In this document: positions 1 through 8,501 of the stretch, piece after piece
Position numbering within the stretch: the stretch's first letter is position 1
How the letters are laid out: each line of letters opens with the position of its first letter
Assembly (NCBI GenBank): GCA_910577165.1
Contig: CAJTLX010000014.1
Location: 1 to 59,460, forward strand
From: an uncultured Lachnospiraceae bacterium
GTDB taxonomy: Bacteria > Bacillota > Clostridia > Lachnospirales > Lachnospiraceae
Direction of reading: 5' to 3'
DNA length: 59,460 bases
Notes under the pieces: model-generated
What the model was told of the DNA's origin: nothing
The model's database searches: none
What the model saw: the letters and a program-made list of their open reading frames with translations, nothing else
Position numbers and translations under genes: made by a program

Positions 1-1
1 A

Positions 2-165
2 CATGGTATAATATCGACAGATATTATACCCGCGCTAGTTCACGTCCGACCAACGGGAGGACAATTACCTTTGTGAACTATGCGCATCTGCCGGAGGTAC
101 CATGTTCTCTGAACATGGTATAATATCGCTAACACCGGTTTGCGTCCAACGAAGGAGGACAGATT
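2..165 (+). promoter_or_regulatory. Leader with duplicated promoter and palindromes
   Basis: The 15-base string catggtataatatcg occurs at 2-16 and again at 114-128. Each copy carries an extended -10 element (TGgTATAAT at 4-12 and 116-124). Each is followed by a similar purine-rich segment (cgtccgaccaacgggaggac near 43-62; cgtccaacgaaggaggac near 144-161), so the promoter-to-RBS segment looks duplicated. Two perfect inverted repeats are present: arms 5-14 and 21-30 around a 6-nt loop, and arms 98-107 and 111-120 around 3 nt. The second overlaps the second -10 region and could be an operator. No convincing -35 box was seen. Its role as the kinase promoter is inference. Confidence 0.5.
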
Positions 166-3018
166 ATGCATACATTTATGATTTGCGCACAAATACTGGT
201 ATTGCTGCTGGTCTTTTCCGCGCTACTGTTGATTTTACATATGGATGTTACGAATATGCAGCAGATGATGGCGTTTTTCCTAGTTTGCAGCATTATTCAA
301 AATTCTGGTTATCTGTTGGAGCTGGCTTCGACGGAGCCTCAGGCAGCACTGTGGGCAATTAAAATGCAGTATCTTGGTTCCAGCTGGGTGATTTTGTTTT
401 TTATGCGTTTCATTTATTATTATTGTGGAATGAAAGTTCCAAGGCAGGTATTATGGGCACTTAGTGCGGCTAATATGATTATTTTTGGCTTTGTCTGGAC
501 TAATGACAAGCATACGCTGTTTTACCGCGCAAAAGAATTTGTGGTGGGGACGGACGGCTATGGGCAGTATATATTTCAGTATGGAGTGATGTATTATATT
601 TTTGCAATCGTCTGCTGTGGCATTCCCTGTGTGATGGCACTGGTGGTTTTGATGCGCGCCATGATCCGGCAGCCGGAGCGGGAGAGAACAATGCACTATC
701 GTCTGATTGCAATGCTCTGTCTGGTTCCTGCCACAGTTCTCATCCTATACAATCTGAGAGTGATACACAGTTGTGATCCCTGTCCAGCTACATTAGCCAT
801 CACGCTTTCGGTTATTGTAATTTTTGTCTGGGCCAAACAGAATTATGATCTGAGCCGTGTGGCAGCGCACACAGCACTTGCGGAGATTGATGACAGCGTG
901 ATCTTTTTAGATGGTGAGCGGCGGATTACTGGGTACAATCCGGCTGCCGTGGGAATTTTTTCCACATTGAACCAGGAGAGTATAGGAAAATGCATTCATG
1001 AATTGGACGGATTTCCACCAGGGATTTTTGAGGCGGAAGGGCGGTATGAATTTCAGTTACATAACCGATATTTTGAGGGGCATTTAAAGGTGATTCGCGA
1101 CAGAAAAAATACGCTGCGCGGCTATGTGTTTTTGGCTTTTGATATTACAAAGACAAAGAATTATATCCGGGAAATCGAGGAGATGAGCGAGCGGGCAGAG
1201 GAGGCAAATCTTGCAAAAAGTGAATTTTTGGCGAATATGTCACACGAGATTCGCACACCAATGAATGCGATTGTAGGGCTGAGCGATCTGATGAAGGAGG
1301 AATCCAAGGGGCGGAAAATTTATAATTATGCTTGCGATATCAAATCGGCCTCAAAGAATCTTCTCTGTATTCTTGATAATATTCTCAATGTCTCACGGGT
1401 TGAGGAAGGGAAGATGGAATTGGTCGAAAATGCATATTATATAAAGAAACTGGTGCATGAAGTGATCGTGATGATGGAGATGGCGGCCAAGCAGCAGGGA
1501 CTGGAAATGAAATATGAGATTGTGGATTCGGTTCCGTGTAAGTTTTATGGAAGTGACGATGGAATTCGGCAGATCTTAATCAATCTGCTTAACAATGCGA
1601 TAAAGTTTACACGCAAGGGCTATGTGAAACTGACGGTGGATGGAAATTATGTCGCCGAGGATAAGTGGAACTTGATATGTAAAGTCGAGGATACGGGGAT
1701 CGGGATTAAAAAAGAAGATATGTCAAAGATTTTTGAGAATTTCAATCAGGTGAATTCGAGAAAGAACCGCAGTGCGGGAGGAACAGGTCTGGGGCTTTCG
1801 ATCTCAAAAAAACTGGCGGATCAGATGAAAGGAACGATCGAGGTGGAAAGTGTTTATGGGGAGGGGAGTACCTTTACCATCACACTTTTGCAGCAGGTGC
1901 TGGATAGGCGGACAGTAGCGAAGCAGGAGGAGGAACTGGAAATGGAGCAGGAGGACGAGATAAGAATGTTTACCGCGCCGGATTACAAGATTTTGGTGGT
2001 TGATGACAATTTAATCAATCGGCAGGTGGCGGTGGGGATGCTCAAACCTTATGGTGTGCAGTTGGCAAAGGCGCAGAGTGGTCCCGAAGCAATCGAACTG
2101 GTCAAGAAAGAGAAGTTTGATCTGATTTTTATGGATCATATGATGCCGGATATGGATGGTGTCGAGGCCACGAAGATTATACGGGAATGTGGTGAAAATG
2201 GCAGCGCACCAATTGTGGTTGCCCTGACGGCCAATGTGATGCCAGGGGTGCAAGAGATGTTTTTATCAAGTGGATTTCAGGATTTTCTTGCAAAACCGGT
2301 GGACAGAGAGCCGATGTACTGGATGCTTGACAAGTGGATTCCTGATGATCGCAAAATCTATGAGGAGGAACCAAAGGAGAGCGGGGGAGAAAGCACCGAC
2401 AGGGAAGATTTTTCAGATATTTCGATGGACAGTGTTGACATAAAGAAAGTAATGGAGTATCATACTGGTACTGTGGAAGATTACTTGGAACTTCTTTCTC
2501 TTTTTTATATGGATGGTCTGAAAAAGACAAAATATCTGCAGGAACTTTTGGAATGTGAGGATATGAAAAATTACCGGATTGAGGTACATGCATTAAAGAG
2601 TGCCTCTGCAAATATCGGCGCGATGGAGCTATCTGCAAAGGCAAGGATTCAGGAGGATGCCGCGGCGGCGCAGGATGTGGAAACGGTGCAGGCCACCTAT
2701 GAAGATCTGATGAAGTTATACCAAAAACTTTTATCAGAAATTAAATCGCTGCTTGAGAAGAAAGGACGTTTTGGAGCGGAGGATGATACGGATAAGCCGG
2801 AGATTGCGCCGGATGCGATGCAGGAAGGGATTAAGGAAGCTCTGACACTGGTTTCGCGCTTTAAGTCAAAACAGTGCGCAGAAAAGGTCGAGTGGCTTTT
2901 GGGGCATAAACTTCCAGCAGGAATTCGGGGGACACTTTCTGAAATTCGGACAAAATTAAAGATGTATGAGGACGATGAAGCGGAGGATATGCTGCGTGAG
3001 ATGGTGGAAAAACGATAA
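166..3018 (+). CDS. 7TM hybrid sensor histidine kinase (HisKA-HATPase-REC-HPt)
   Basis: This is a membrane hybrid kinase of 950 residues. The first ~215 residues are a series of hydrophobic helices like the 7TM sensor region of Firmicutes kinases, followed by a PAS-like segment (~230-340). The HisKA box NMSHEIRTPMN carries the predicted phospho-acceptor His360. The HATPase domain shows DTGIGI and GGTGLGLSIS. A receiver domain (~605-725) has DD near its start, Asp657 in MDHMMPD and a conserved Lys in AKPVD. An HPt domain carries His808 in HALKSASANIG. The last ~60 residues (889-947) are a helical module that is repeated in the next gene. The start is supported by GGAGG seven bases upstream. 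The response regulator starts 30 nt downstream, so the two probably form one phosphorelay operon. The signal sensed is unknown. Confidence 0.9.
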   Translation: MHTFMICAQILVLLLVFSALLLILHMDVTNMQQMMAFFLVCSIIQNSGYLLELASTEPQAALWAIKMQYLGSSWVILFFMRFIYYYCGMKVPRQVLWALSAANMIIFGFVWTNDKHTLFYRAKEFVVGTDGYGQYIFQYGVMYYIFAIVCCGIPCVMALVVLMRAMIRQPERERTMHYRLIAMLCLVPATVLILYNLRVIHSCDPCPATLAITLSVIVIFVWAKQNYDLSRVAAHTALAEIDDSVIFLDGERRITGYNPAAVGIFSTLNQESIGKCIHELDGFPPGIFEAEGRYEFQLHNRYFEGHLKVIRDRKNTLRGYVFLAFDITKTKNYIREIEEMSERAEEANLAKSEFLANMSHEIRTPMNAIVGLSDLMKEESKGRKIYNYACDIKSASKNLLCILDNILNVSRVEEGKMELVENAYYIKKLVHEVIVMMEMAAKQQGLEMKYEIVDSVPCKFYGSDDGIRQILINLLNNAIKFTRKGYVKLTVDGNYVAEDKWNLICKVEDTGIGIKKEDMSKIFENFNQVNSRKNRSAGGTGLGLSISKKLADQMKGTIEVESVYGEGSTFTITLLQQVLDRRTVAKQEEELEMEQEDEIRMFTAPDYKILVVDDNLINRQVAVGMLKPYGVQLAKAQSGPEAIELVKKEKFDLIFMDHMMPDMDGVEATKIIRECGENGSAPIVVALTANVMPGVQEMFLSSGFQDFLAKPVDREPMYWMLDKWIPDDRKIYEEEPKESGGESTDREDFSDISMDSVDIKKVMEYHTGTVEDYLELLSLFYMDGLKKTKYLQELLECEDMKNYRIEVHALKSASANIGAMELSAKARIQEDAAAAQDVETVQATYEDLMKLYQKLLSEIKSLLEKKGRFGAEDDTDKPEIAPDAMQEGIKEALTLVSRFKSKQCAEKVEWLLGHKLPAGIRGTLSEIRTKLKMYEDDEAEDMLREMVEKR

Positions 3019-3048
3019 AAATTAGTATTATAAGAAAGGTGTGTTGAA

Positions 3049-3933
3049 ATGGAAAAATTGAGAATTCTGGCAGTGGATGATAATATGGTAAACCTGGCAA
3101 GTCTGGAGCAGGAATTAAAGGATGAGTATGAAGTGATTCCCATAAGTTCCGGAAAGCGTGCAATTAAATTTTTGTATATTGAGAAAGTGGATCTGATTCT
3201 TTTGGATGTGCAGATGCCAATTATGGATGGGATCGAGACACTCAAAGAAATCCGCACACAGGAAAATGGAATTACTGTGCCGGTAATTCTTCTGACGGCA
3301 AAAAAGGATAAGGAAACGGTAATTGAGGGTTCCAAGTTGGGGATTATGGATTATATTGTTAAGCCAGTTAATTCCGATGATCTTCACGAGCGTGTAAAGC
3401 GTGCCTTAAAACGGCGCGGTGTACTGCCGATGGAGGGTGAGGAACTCTACAAGCTGATAAAGGATGCGCTTGCAAGCATTCAGGGCGGAAAATTAAAGGC
3501 GGCAGTGATGAAGATTGATGAGATTATGGGGTATCAGATCGAGGAGGCTGTGTCCGGACGGGTACACGCGGCAAAAGTAAAGCTTCAATCCAATGACTTG
3601 GCGGGTGCGGAGAGCATGATTCAGCGCGTGTTAAAGATGATGGAGCGCGACCAGGGGATCGGCGCGGGTGTGGAGAAGCCGACGATCAGTCTCGGTGAGT
3701 TGAATTCCAGAATCCTCTATATCCTTGATGACCTGAAAAATTTTGATATTAAGGAGGCACTGGAAAAAATTGACAATTTAATGCGTTACAATATCCCGCA
3801 AAATTTGTTTGATTCCTGTCAGAAAGCGCAGGAACGCTTGGAGGCGTATGATGACGATGAGGCGGAGAAAGTAATGCAGGATGCATTAAAGAGCCTTGGT
3901 GCGGATCCAGGTCTTTTCCGGCAGCAGAGATAG
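3049..3933 (+). CDS. Response regulator with two helical C-terminal repeats
   Basis: This is a 294-residue response regulator. The CheY-like receiver domain (~4-125) has DD at 10-11, the phospho-acceptor Asp53 in LLDVQMP, Thr in LLTAK and Lys in VKPVN. There is no DNA-binding, GGDEF or other familiar output domain. Instead residues 137-195 and 222-280 are two copies of a ~59-residue helical module, and a third copy ends the upstream kinase. It follows the kinase by 30 nt with an AAGG-type RBS and ends at a strong terminator, so it is probably the cognate regulator. The output is presumably protein-protein interaction, which is inference. It could also act as a phosphate sink. Confidence 0.85.
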   Translation: MEKLRILAVDDNMVNLASLEQELKDEYEVIPISSGKRAIKFLYIEKVDLILLDVQMPIMDGIETLKEIRTQENGITVPVILLTAKKDKETVIEGSKLGIMDYIVKPVNSDDLHERVKRALKRRGVLPMEGEELYKLIKDALASIQGGKLKAAVMKIDEIMGYQIEEAVSGRVHAAKVKLQSNDLAGAESMIQRVLKMMERDQGIGAGVEKPTISLGELNSRILYILDDLKNFDIKEALEKIDNLMRYNIPQNLFDSCQKAQERLEAYDDDEAEKVMQDALKSLGADPGLFRQQR

Positions 3934-3940
3934 AGAAAAT

Positions 3941-3977
3941 AAAAGCAGGGGCGGATTGTTTTTTGTCCCCTGCTTTT
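3941..3977. terminator. Bidirectional intrinsic terminator
   Basis: The arms aaaagcagggg (3941-3951) and cccctgctttt (3967-3977) form an 11-bp stem with A and T tracts on both sides. It lies between the response regulator and the convergent small gene and can serve both. Confidence 0.85.
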
Positions 3978-3982
3978 AAACT

Positions 3983-4201
3983 TTAAAACAGCTTTTTGAT
4001 TGCGTCGAAGGTGTCAGAGAGTTTATCAACGGTGATCTTTGATTTCACCCCATCCACTACCTTGTTGATAATCTCATCCGGCAGATCGATGCCAATTACT
4101 TTCTCCACTGCCTTTACTGGTTCCGCCTGGAACTGGGTAAGCAGACTTTTGTCTTTTGTGACCATCTCTACAACTTTTTCAATCTGAGCTTTGATATCCA
4201 T
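3983..4201 (-). CDS. Small Nif11/NHLP-leader-like protein
   Basis: This is a 72-residue acidic and amphipathic protein (MDIKAQIEKVV...). The start at 4201 is chosen over the longer reading because GAGGT lies at the right distance and the extra upstream residues look like leader. The pattern of a short helix, then FQAEPVKAVEKVIGIDLPD, then a second helical part resembles nitrile-hydratase-like/Nif11 leader peptides of RiPP systems. There is no GG cleavage motif with a Cys, Ser or Thr-rich core, and no modification enzyme lies nearby. It may be a free-standing protein of this fold rather than a precursor. It is monocistronic, convergent with the response regulator and divergent from the tRNA. 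The function is unknown. Confidence 0.7.
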   Translation of the reverse strand: MDIKAQIEKVVEMVTKDKSLLTQFQAEPVKAVEKVIGIDLPDEIINKVVDGVKSKITVDKLSDTFDAIKKLF

Positions 4202-4319
4202 GATTCTATACCTCGTTTCTTTGTTGATAGTTTGTTTGAACAATCGGCTATTTTGTTTGATATAATACAACGAAGATAGGATAAAGTCAAGAAAAAAGGA
4301 AGATTTTTTTTAAAAACTG

Positions 4320-4348
4320 TTGACAAACGAAGATTTCAGTGGTAGAAT
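4320..4348 (+). promoter_or_regulatory. Sigma-A promoter of tRNA-Leu
   Basis: TTGACA (4320-4325) and TAGAAT (4343-4348) are separated by 17 bases and lie just upstream of the tRNA. Confidence 0.8.
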
Positions 4349-4365
4349 AAATAAGCATTGTTTTT

Positions 4366-4449
4366 GCAGTTGTGGCGGAATTGGCATACGCGCATGATTC
4401 AGGTTCATGTCCACTTACGTGGGTGTGGGTTCAAGTCCCATCAACTGCA
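4366..4449 (+). tRNA. tRNA-Leu(CAG)
   Basis: This is an 84-nt tRNA with acceptor arms gcagttg (4366-4372) and caactgc (4442-4448), discriminator A, a long class-II variable arm and the T-arm sequence ggttcaagtcc. The anticodon stem-loop is catga-ttCAGgt-tcatg, giving anticodon CAG for CUG codons. The 3' CCA is not encoded. Confidence 0.95.
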
Positions 4450-4459
4450 TGACGATAAA

Positions 4460-4516
4460 AAGCCGCAAACCAGAGGGGTTTTAGTAAAATCCGGGGTTTG
4501 CGGCTTATTTTTTTTG
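4460..4516 (+). terminator. Terminator of tRNA-Leu(CAG)
   Basis: The arms aagccgcaaacc (4460-4471) and ggtttgcggctt (4495-4506) form a 12-bp stem followed by a run of T. Confidence 0.9.
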
Positions 4517-4815
4517 TGAAAATTTTAGTAAAGCTAGTTCCTTTTTTAGTATTTCTAAGATTGTTTTTTGTTCAAAATTCTATCCTGAAATTTCGAAAAG
4601 ATCATAAAGAAACAAATGGAGGAAGATTTCTTGAAGGTTTGATAAAAAAAGGTTTACAAATGCTAAGGTCTGTGTTACCATGTGAGACGGTAAAAGTAGT
4701 TTGGTCGGTGGCGACGGAAACTATTTTTTTCTATGTAAAAGGAGCTTTTCGTCTGCGCGCTGTTCGGCGCGAAGCTGCCTGCATATGGGGAAACAGCGCA
4801 GAAAAGAGGTTTTGT
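4517..4815 (+). promoter_or_regulatory. Uracil permease leader with attenuator-like hairpin
   Basis: This stretch of about 300 bases holds no gene. A possible promoter is TTTACA (4653-4658), 17 bases, TACCAT (4676-4681). A hairpin with outer arms tagttt (4697-4702) and aaacta (4718-4723) and inner gtcg/cgac is followed by seven T (4724-4730), which resembles an intrinsic terminator before the gene. Further GC-rich inverted segments lie at ~4742-4800. This layout suggests transcription attenuation. I do not recognise a purine riboswitch, and a PyrR site is possible but not identified. It could also end a separate short transcript. Confidence 0.45.
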
Positions 4816-6177
4816 ATGAAAATGATTTACCAGGTAGAAGACCGACCGAAGTTTGGGGCGATGGTGATGTTTGCGATCCAGCAGCTCTTAGCAATTATGG
4901 CGGCGACACTGGTGGTGCCAATGATTGTGGGAAACGGCATGAGTTCGGCGGCGGCACTGTTTGGCGCGGGTGTGGGTACATTGGTCTATATCCTGTTTAC
5001 AAGGAGGAAAAGTCCTGTGTTTTTGGGTTCCTCCTTTGCATTTATCGAGCCGATGAGTGCGGCATTTGCAGGTGGGATATCAATGAGTTTAGGCTATCTT
5101 GGATTGATTTTTGGTGCGGGTTTTGCGGGGCTTGTCTATGTTGGAATTGCAATGCTTGTAAAATTTGTCGGAGTGGACTGGCTGAATAAATTGATGCCCG
5201 TTGTGGTGATTGGACCGACGGTCGCGATTATTGGACTTTCTCTTGCAGGGAATGCCGTGGGGGATCTGACAAGCGGCGGGGTAAAGGTGGATAATGTATC
5301 CGTGGCGCAGCCGCTTATCGCACTTTTTTGTGGGCTGGTAACATTGACGGTAACCATATTATGTTCTACCTACGGCAAGAGGATGGCAAAATTAATTCCG
5401 TTTATTTTAGGTATTCTGGCAGGATATGGGACAGCTCTGATTTTGACGCTTATTGGAAATGTGACACATACAGATATGCTTAAAGTGCTGGATTTCTCCT
5501 CTTTTGCGACACTCACGGAAGATGGAGTTTGTCTAAAGACATTTTTTGTAGTACCAGATTTTACATTTTTTACAGCAAAGGATGGTTTTTCCGAATTAAA
5601 TCCCTCCTATATTGCTTCCATTGCGGTTGCCTATATCCCGGTTGCGTTCGTTGTGTTTGCGGAACATATTGCGGATCATAAAAATATATCCTCTATTATT
5701 GAGCGGGATCTGTTAAAGGAGCCGGGACTTGACAAAACACTTCTTGGCGATGGGATTGGATCGATGGTTGGCGCGCTGTTTGGCGGCTGTCCAAATACCA
5801 CTTACGGGGAATCCGTAGGCTGTGTGGCGATCACAAGGAATGCCTCGATTGCCACGATTATCAGTGCGGCAGTTGGAGCAATCCTGATCTCTTTTCTCTC
5901 TCCGTTTATTGCGTTTGTAAATTCCATTCCGCCCTGCGTTATGGGCGGTGTGTGTATGGCACTGTATGGTTTTATCGCGGTGTCAGGGCTTAAAATGATA
6001 CAGAAGGTAGATTTAAATAAGGACAAAAATCTTTTCGTGGTTTCGGTGATCCTAATTGCGGGGATTGGCGGTCTGACATTGACAGTTGGGCGGGTGAAGA
6101 TCACCTCCGTCGCGGCGGCACTAATCCTTGGTATTTTGACAAACCTTATCTTAAAAAATGCACCGGAAGAAGCTTAG
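4816..6177 (+). CDS. uraA: Uracil permease (NCS2 family)
   Basis: This is a 453-residue polytopic membrane protein that imports a nucleobase, probably uracil, by proton symport. It shows the NCS2 opening (PKFGAMVMFAIQQLLAIMAATLVVP) and about 12-14 hydrophobic segments. The core motif PNTTYGESVGCVAITR is the UraA-type version of the family's substrate-site motif; xanthine and urate members usually differ there. The start at 4816 is chosen because the family begins just before this point and AGAGG lies upstream; the frame is open further 5' but reads through the leader. The leader has an attenuator-like hairpin, which suits control by pyrimidine supply. Specificity is inferred from motif similarity only. 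Confidence 0.88.
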   Translation: MKMIYQVEDRPKFGAMVMFAIQQLLAIMAATLVVPMIVGNGMSSAAALFGAGVGTLVYILFTRRKSPVFLGSSFAFIEPMSAAFAGGISMSLGYLGLIFGAGFAGLVYVGIAMLVKFVGVDWLNKLMPVVVIGPTVAIIGLSLAGNAVGDLTSGGVKVDNVSVAQPLIALFCGLVTLTVTILCSTYGKRMAKLIPFILGILAGYGTALILTLIGNVTHTDMLKVLDFSSFATLTEDGVCLKTFFVVPDFTFFTAKDGFSELNPSYIASIAVAYIPVAFVVFAEHIADHKNISSIIERDLLKEPGLDKTLLGDGIGSMVGALFGGCPNTTYGESVGCVAITRNASIATIISAAVGAILISFLSPFIAFVNSIPPCVMGGVCMALYGFIAVSGLKMIQKVDLNKDKNLFVVSVILIAGIGGLTLTVGRVKITSVAAALILGILTNLILKNAPEEA

Positions 6178-6316
6178 TGGTAGGATGAATAATGGTTTTA
6201 ATGGAAGCTTTGCGGGAACTTTATGTATTGTTTGCCCTGCAAGAGCAACTAATGAAATAAACAAAACGTTTAATGTAAGGGGGAAAGTGAGAGTGGAGTG
6301 TACAGGAGGGAATAAA

Positions 6317-7795
6317 ATGAAAATCGGTTTTGACAATCAAAAATATTTGAGAATGCAGTCCGAGCATATCCGGGAGAGAGTGGAAAAATTTGACAATAAG
6401 CTCTATCTGGAATTTGGGGGAAAACTTTTTGATGATTACCATGCATCGCGTGTGCTTCCGGGGTTCGCGCCGGACAGCAAGTTAAAACTTTTGCTTCAGC
6501 TAAAGGATCAGGCGGAATTAGTTATTGTGATCAGTGCGGCGGATATCGAGAAGAATAAGGTGCGCTCGGATATTGGAATCACCTACGACAAGGATGTGCT
6601 GCGCCTGATTGATATGTTTAGGGGGCTTGGACTGTATGTCGGGAGCGTTGTGGTAACACAGTATGCGGGGCAGAGGGCAGCGGACGATTTTCGCGACCGC
6701 CTACAGGAACTTGGGGTTCGCGTGTACAGACATTATCGGATTGCCGGGTACCCGAACAATATCCCGCTGATTTTGAGTGAGGAGGGGTATGGGCGAAACG
6801 ACTATATTGAGACGACAAGACCCCTCGTTGTGATCACTGCGCCGGGACCTGGCAGCGGAAAGATGGCGACCTGTCTCTCCCAGCTCTACCATGAACAAAA
6901 GCGTGGTATTCATGCGGGGTATGCGAAGTTTGAAACCTTTCCTATCTGGAATCTGCCGTTGCACCATCCGGTCAACCGCGCGTATGAGGCGGCGACAGCG
7001 GATTTAAACGATGTGAATATGATCGATCCGTTCCATCTGGAAGCCTATGGGGAAACCACAGTAAATTACAATCGGGATATCGAGATTTTTCCGGTATTGC
7101 AGACGATTTTTACCGCGATTTTTGGGGAGAGTCCGTACAAATCCCCGACGGATATGGGGGTCAATATGGCGGGAAACTGCATCTGTGACGATGAGGTTTG
7201 CCAGGAGGCATCAAACCAGGAGATTATTCGCAGATATTATCAGGGACTTGTAAATCTTGTGCAGGGACATGGAAAAAATGAGGAAGTTTTTAAATTGGAA
7301 CTTCTGATGAATCAATCCGGGCTTAAAGCGGAGGATCGAAAGGTAGTGCCCGCGGCGAATTCGGTGGCAAAGCGCACGGAACTGCCTGCGGCGGCGATGG
7401 AATTGCCGGATGGGACGATTGTTACCGGAAAGACAACAAAGCTTCTCGGTGCGTCGGCGGCTGTGCTGTTAAACGCGCTGAAGACATTAGCAGAAATTCC
7501 GGATGAGATTGACTTAATTTCTCCGTCCGCCATAGAACCAATCCAGCGGTTAAAAACTGAGTATCTCGGCGGCAAGAATCCGCGTTTACATACGGATGAA
7601 GTGCTGATCGCCCTCTCCATCAGTGCCAAGGATGATGAGAACGCAAGGCGCGCGCTTGAGCAATTGCCAAAACTCTTTGGATGTCAGGTGCATACCACCG
7701 TGATCCTCTCGTCGGTAGATACAACTTCGTTTAAACGGCTGGGTGTTCTTTTGACCTGCGAGGCGAGGTATGAAAATAAAAGTCTGTATCATTAA
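6317..7795 (+). CDS. DUF1846 family protein
   Basis: This is a 492-residue protein matching the full length of the DUF1846 family, a cytoplasmic family common in Firmicutes with no firmly assigned reaction. Recognisable stretches are MKIGFDNQKYLRMQSEHI at the start, PGPGSGKMATCLSQLYHE (a glycine-rich, nucleotide-binding-like loop at ~175-190) and the central MGVNMAGNCICDD. The start at 6317 follows AGGAGGG at good spacing; the longer open frame overlaps the uracil permease stop and is unlikely to be translated. The gene lies 139 nt after uraA with no clear terminator between, so co-transcription is possible. The role is unknown; a link to nucleotide metabolism would be speculative. Confidence 0.85.
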   Translation: MKIGFDNQKYLRMQSEHIRERVEKFDNKLYLEFGGKLFDDYHASRVLPGFAPDSKLKLLLQLKDQAELVIVISAADIEKNKVRSDIGITYDKDVLRLIDMFRGLGLYVGSVVVTQYAGQRAADDFRDRLQELGVRVYRHYRIAGYPNNIPLILSEEGYGRNDYIETTRPLVVITAPGPGSGKMATCLSQLYHEQKRGIHAGYAKFETFPIWNLPLHHPVNRAYEAATADLNDVNMIDPFHLEAYGETTVNYNRDIEIFPVLQTIFTAIFGESPYKSPTDMGVNMAGNCICDDEVCQEASNQEIIRRYYQGLVNLVQGHGKNEEVFKLELLMNQSGLKAEDRKVVPAANSVAKRTELPAAAMELPDGTIVTGKTTKLLGASAAVLLNALKTLAEIPDEIDLISPSAIEPIQRLKTEYLGGKNPRLHTDEVLIALSISAKDDENARRALEQLPKLFGCQVHTTVILSSVDTTSFKRLGVLLTCEARYENKSLYH

Positions 7796-7861
7796 GGAAA
7801 AGAATATTGATGAATAGGCATAGAATCGCTGTGGACGGCGATATGCAGAAGTGAGGAAGCA

Positions 7862-8491
7862 ATGAAATTTTTATATGTGGATTTGCGAAGGCTGATATTA
7901 GTTGTAGTATCGGTGATCTTGATGGGATTTTTTATTTCTTTTTTGAACCCGTGTAGATTCGGTTCTGACCCTTGTACGGTGATGAATCTTGCTATTTCCG
8001 GGAAAATTGGCTGGTCACTTGGAAACTGGCAGGCAACATTAAATTGTATTTTATTTATCTTCGTGCTGTTGTTTGGACGCAATCAGCTTGGTTGGGGAAC
8101 GATTGCAAATATGTTTTTGGTCGGTTATAGTTTTGATTTTTTTACCTGGGTGAATTCTTTTTGGTTGCCGGAGCAGGCTTTTGAAAATATGGCTGTGCGT
8201 GTGATTGTGGCAACGGTGGCACTTTTTGGTTTCGTGGTGGTAGCCTCCGCATATATGGCCTGTGATCTTGGAACCGCGCCGTATGACGCGCTCTGTTTTA
8301 TTATTGCTTCGCACCAGAAAAAACTTTCATTTCGCGTGGTGCGTATGCTTTACGATGGGTTTGTCTGTGTGGTGGCAGTAATTTTTGGGACAAGACTTGG
8401 CGCAGTTACAATTGCAATGGTGTTTTTGCTTGGTCCAGTGATTACCTGGATGAAGGAGAATGTGATAGAGAAATATTTGCCGTTAAAGTGA
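7862..8491 (+). CDS. YczE/YitT-type integral membrane protein
   Basis: This is a 209-residue membrane protein with about five or six hydrophobic helices. The segment CDLGTAPYDALCFIIASH is the hallmark G-x-x-P-x-D loop of the YczE/YyaS/YitT group (COG2364). FGSDPCTVMNLAI near residue 35 is the matching first-half motif, which suggests an internally duplicated fold. The molecular function of the group is not established. GAGG precedes the ATG. The downstream glycosylase starts 11 nt after the stop, so the two are probably co-transcribed. Confidence 0.8.
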   Translation: MKFLYVDLRRLILVVVSVILMGFFISFLNPCRFGSDPCTVMNLAISGKIGWSLGNWQATLNCILFIFVLLFGRNQLGWGTIANMFLVGYSFDFFTWVNSFWLPEQAFENMAVRVIVATVALFGFVVVASAYMACDLGTAPYDALCFIIASHQKKLSFRVVRMLYDGFVCVVAVIFGTRLGAVTIAMVFLLGPVITWMKENVIEKYLPLK

Positions 8492-8501
8492 GGGGAAGAA
8501 A

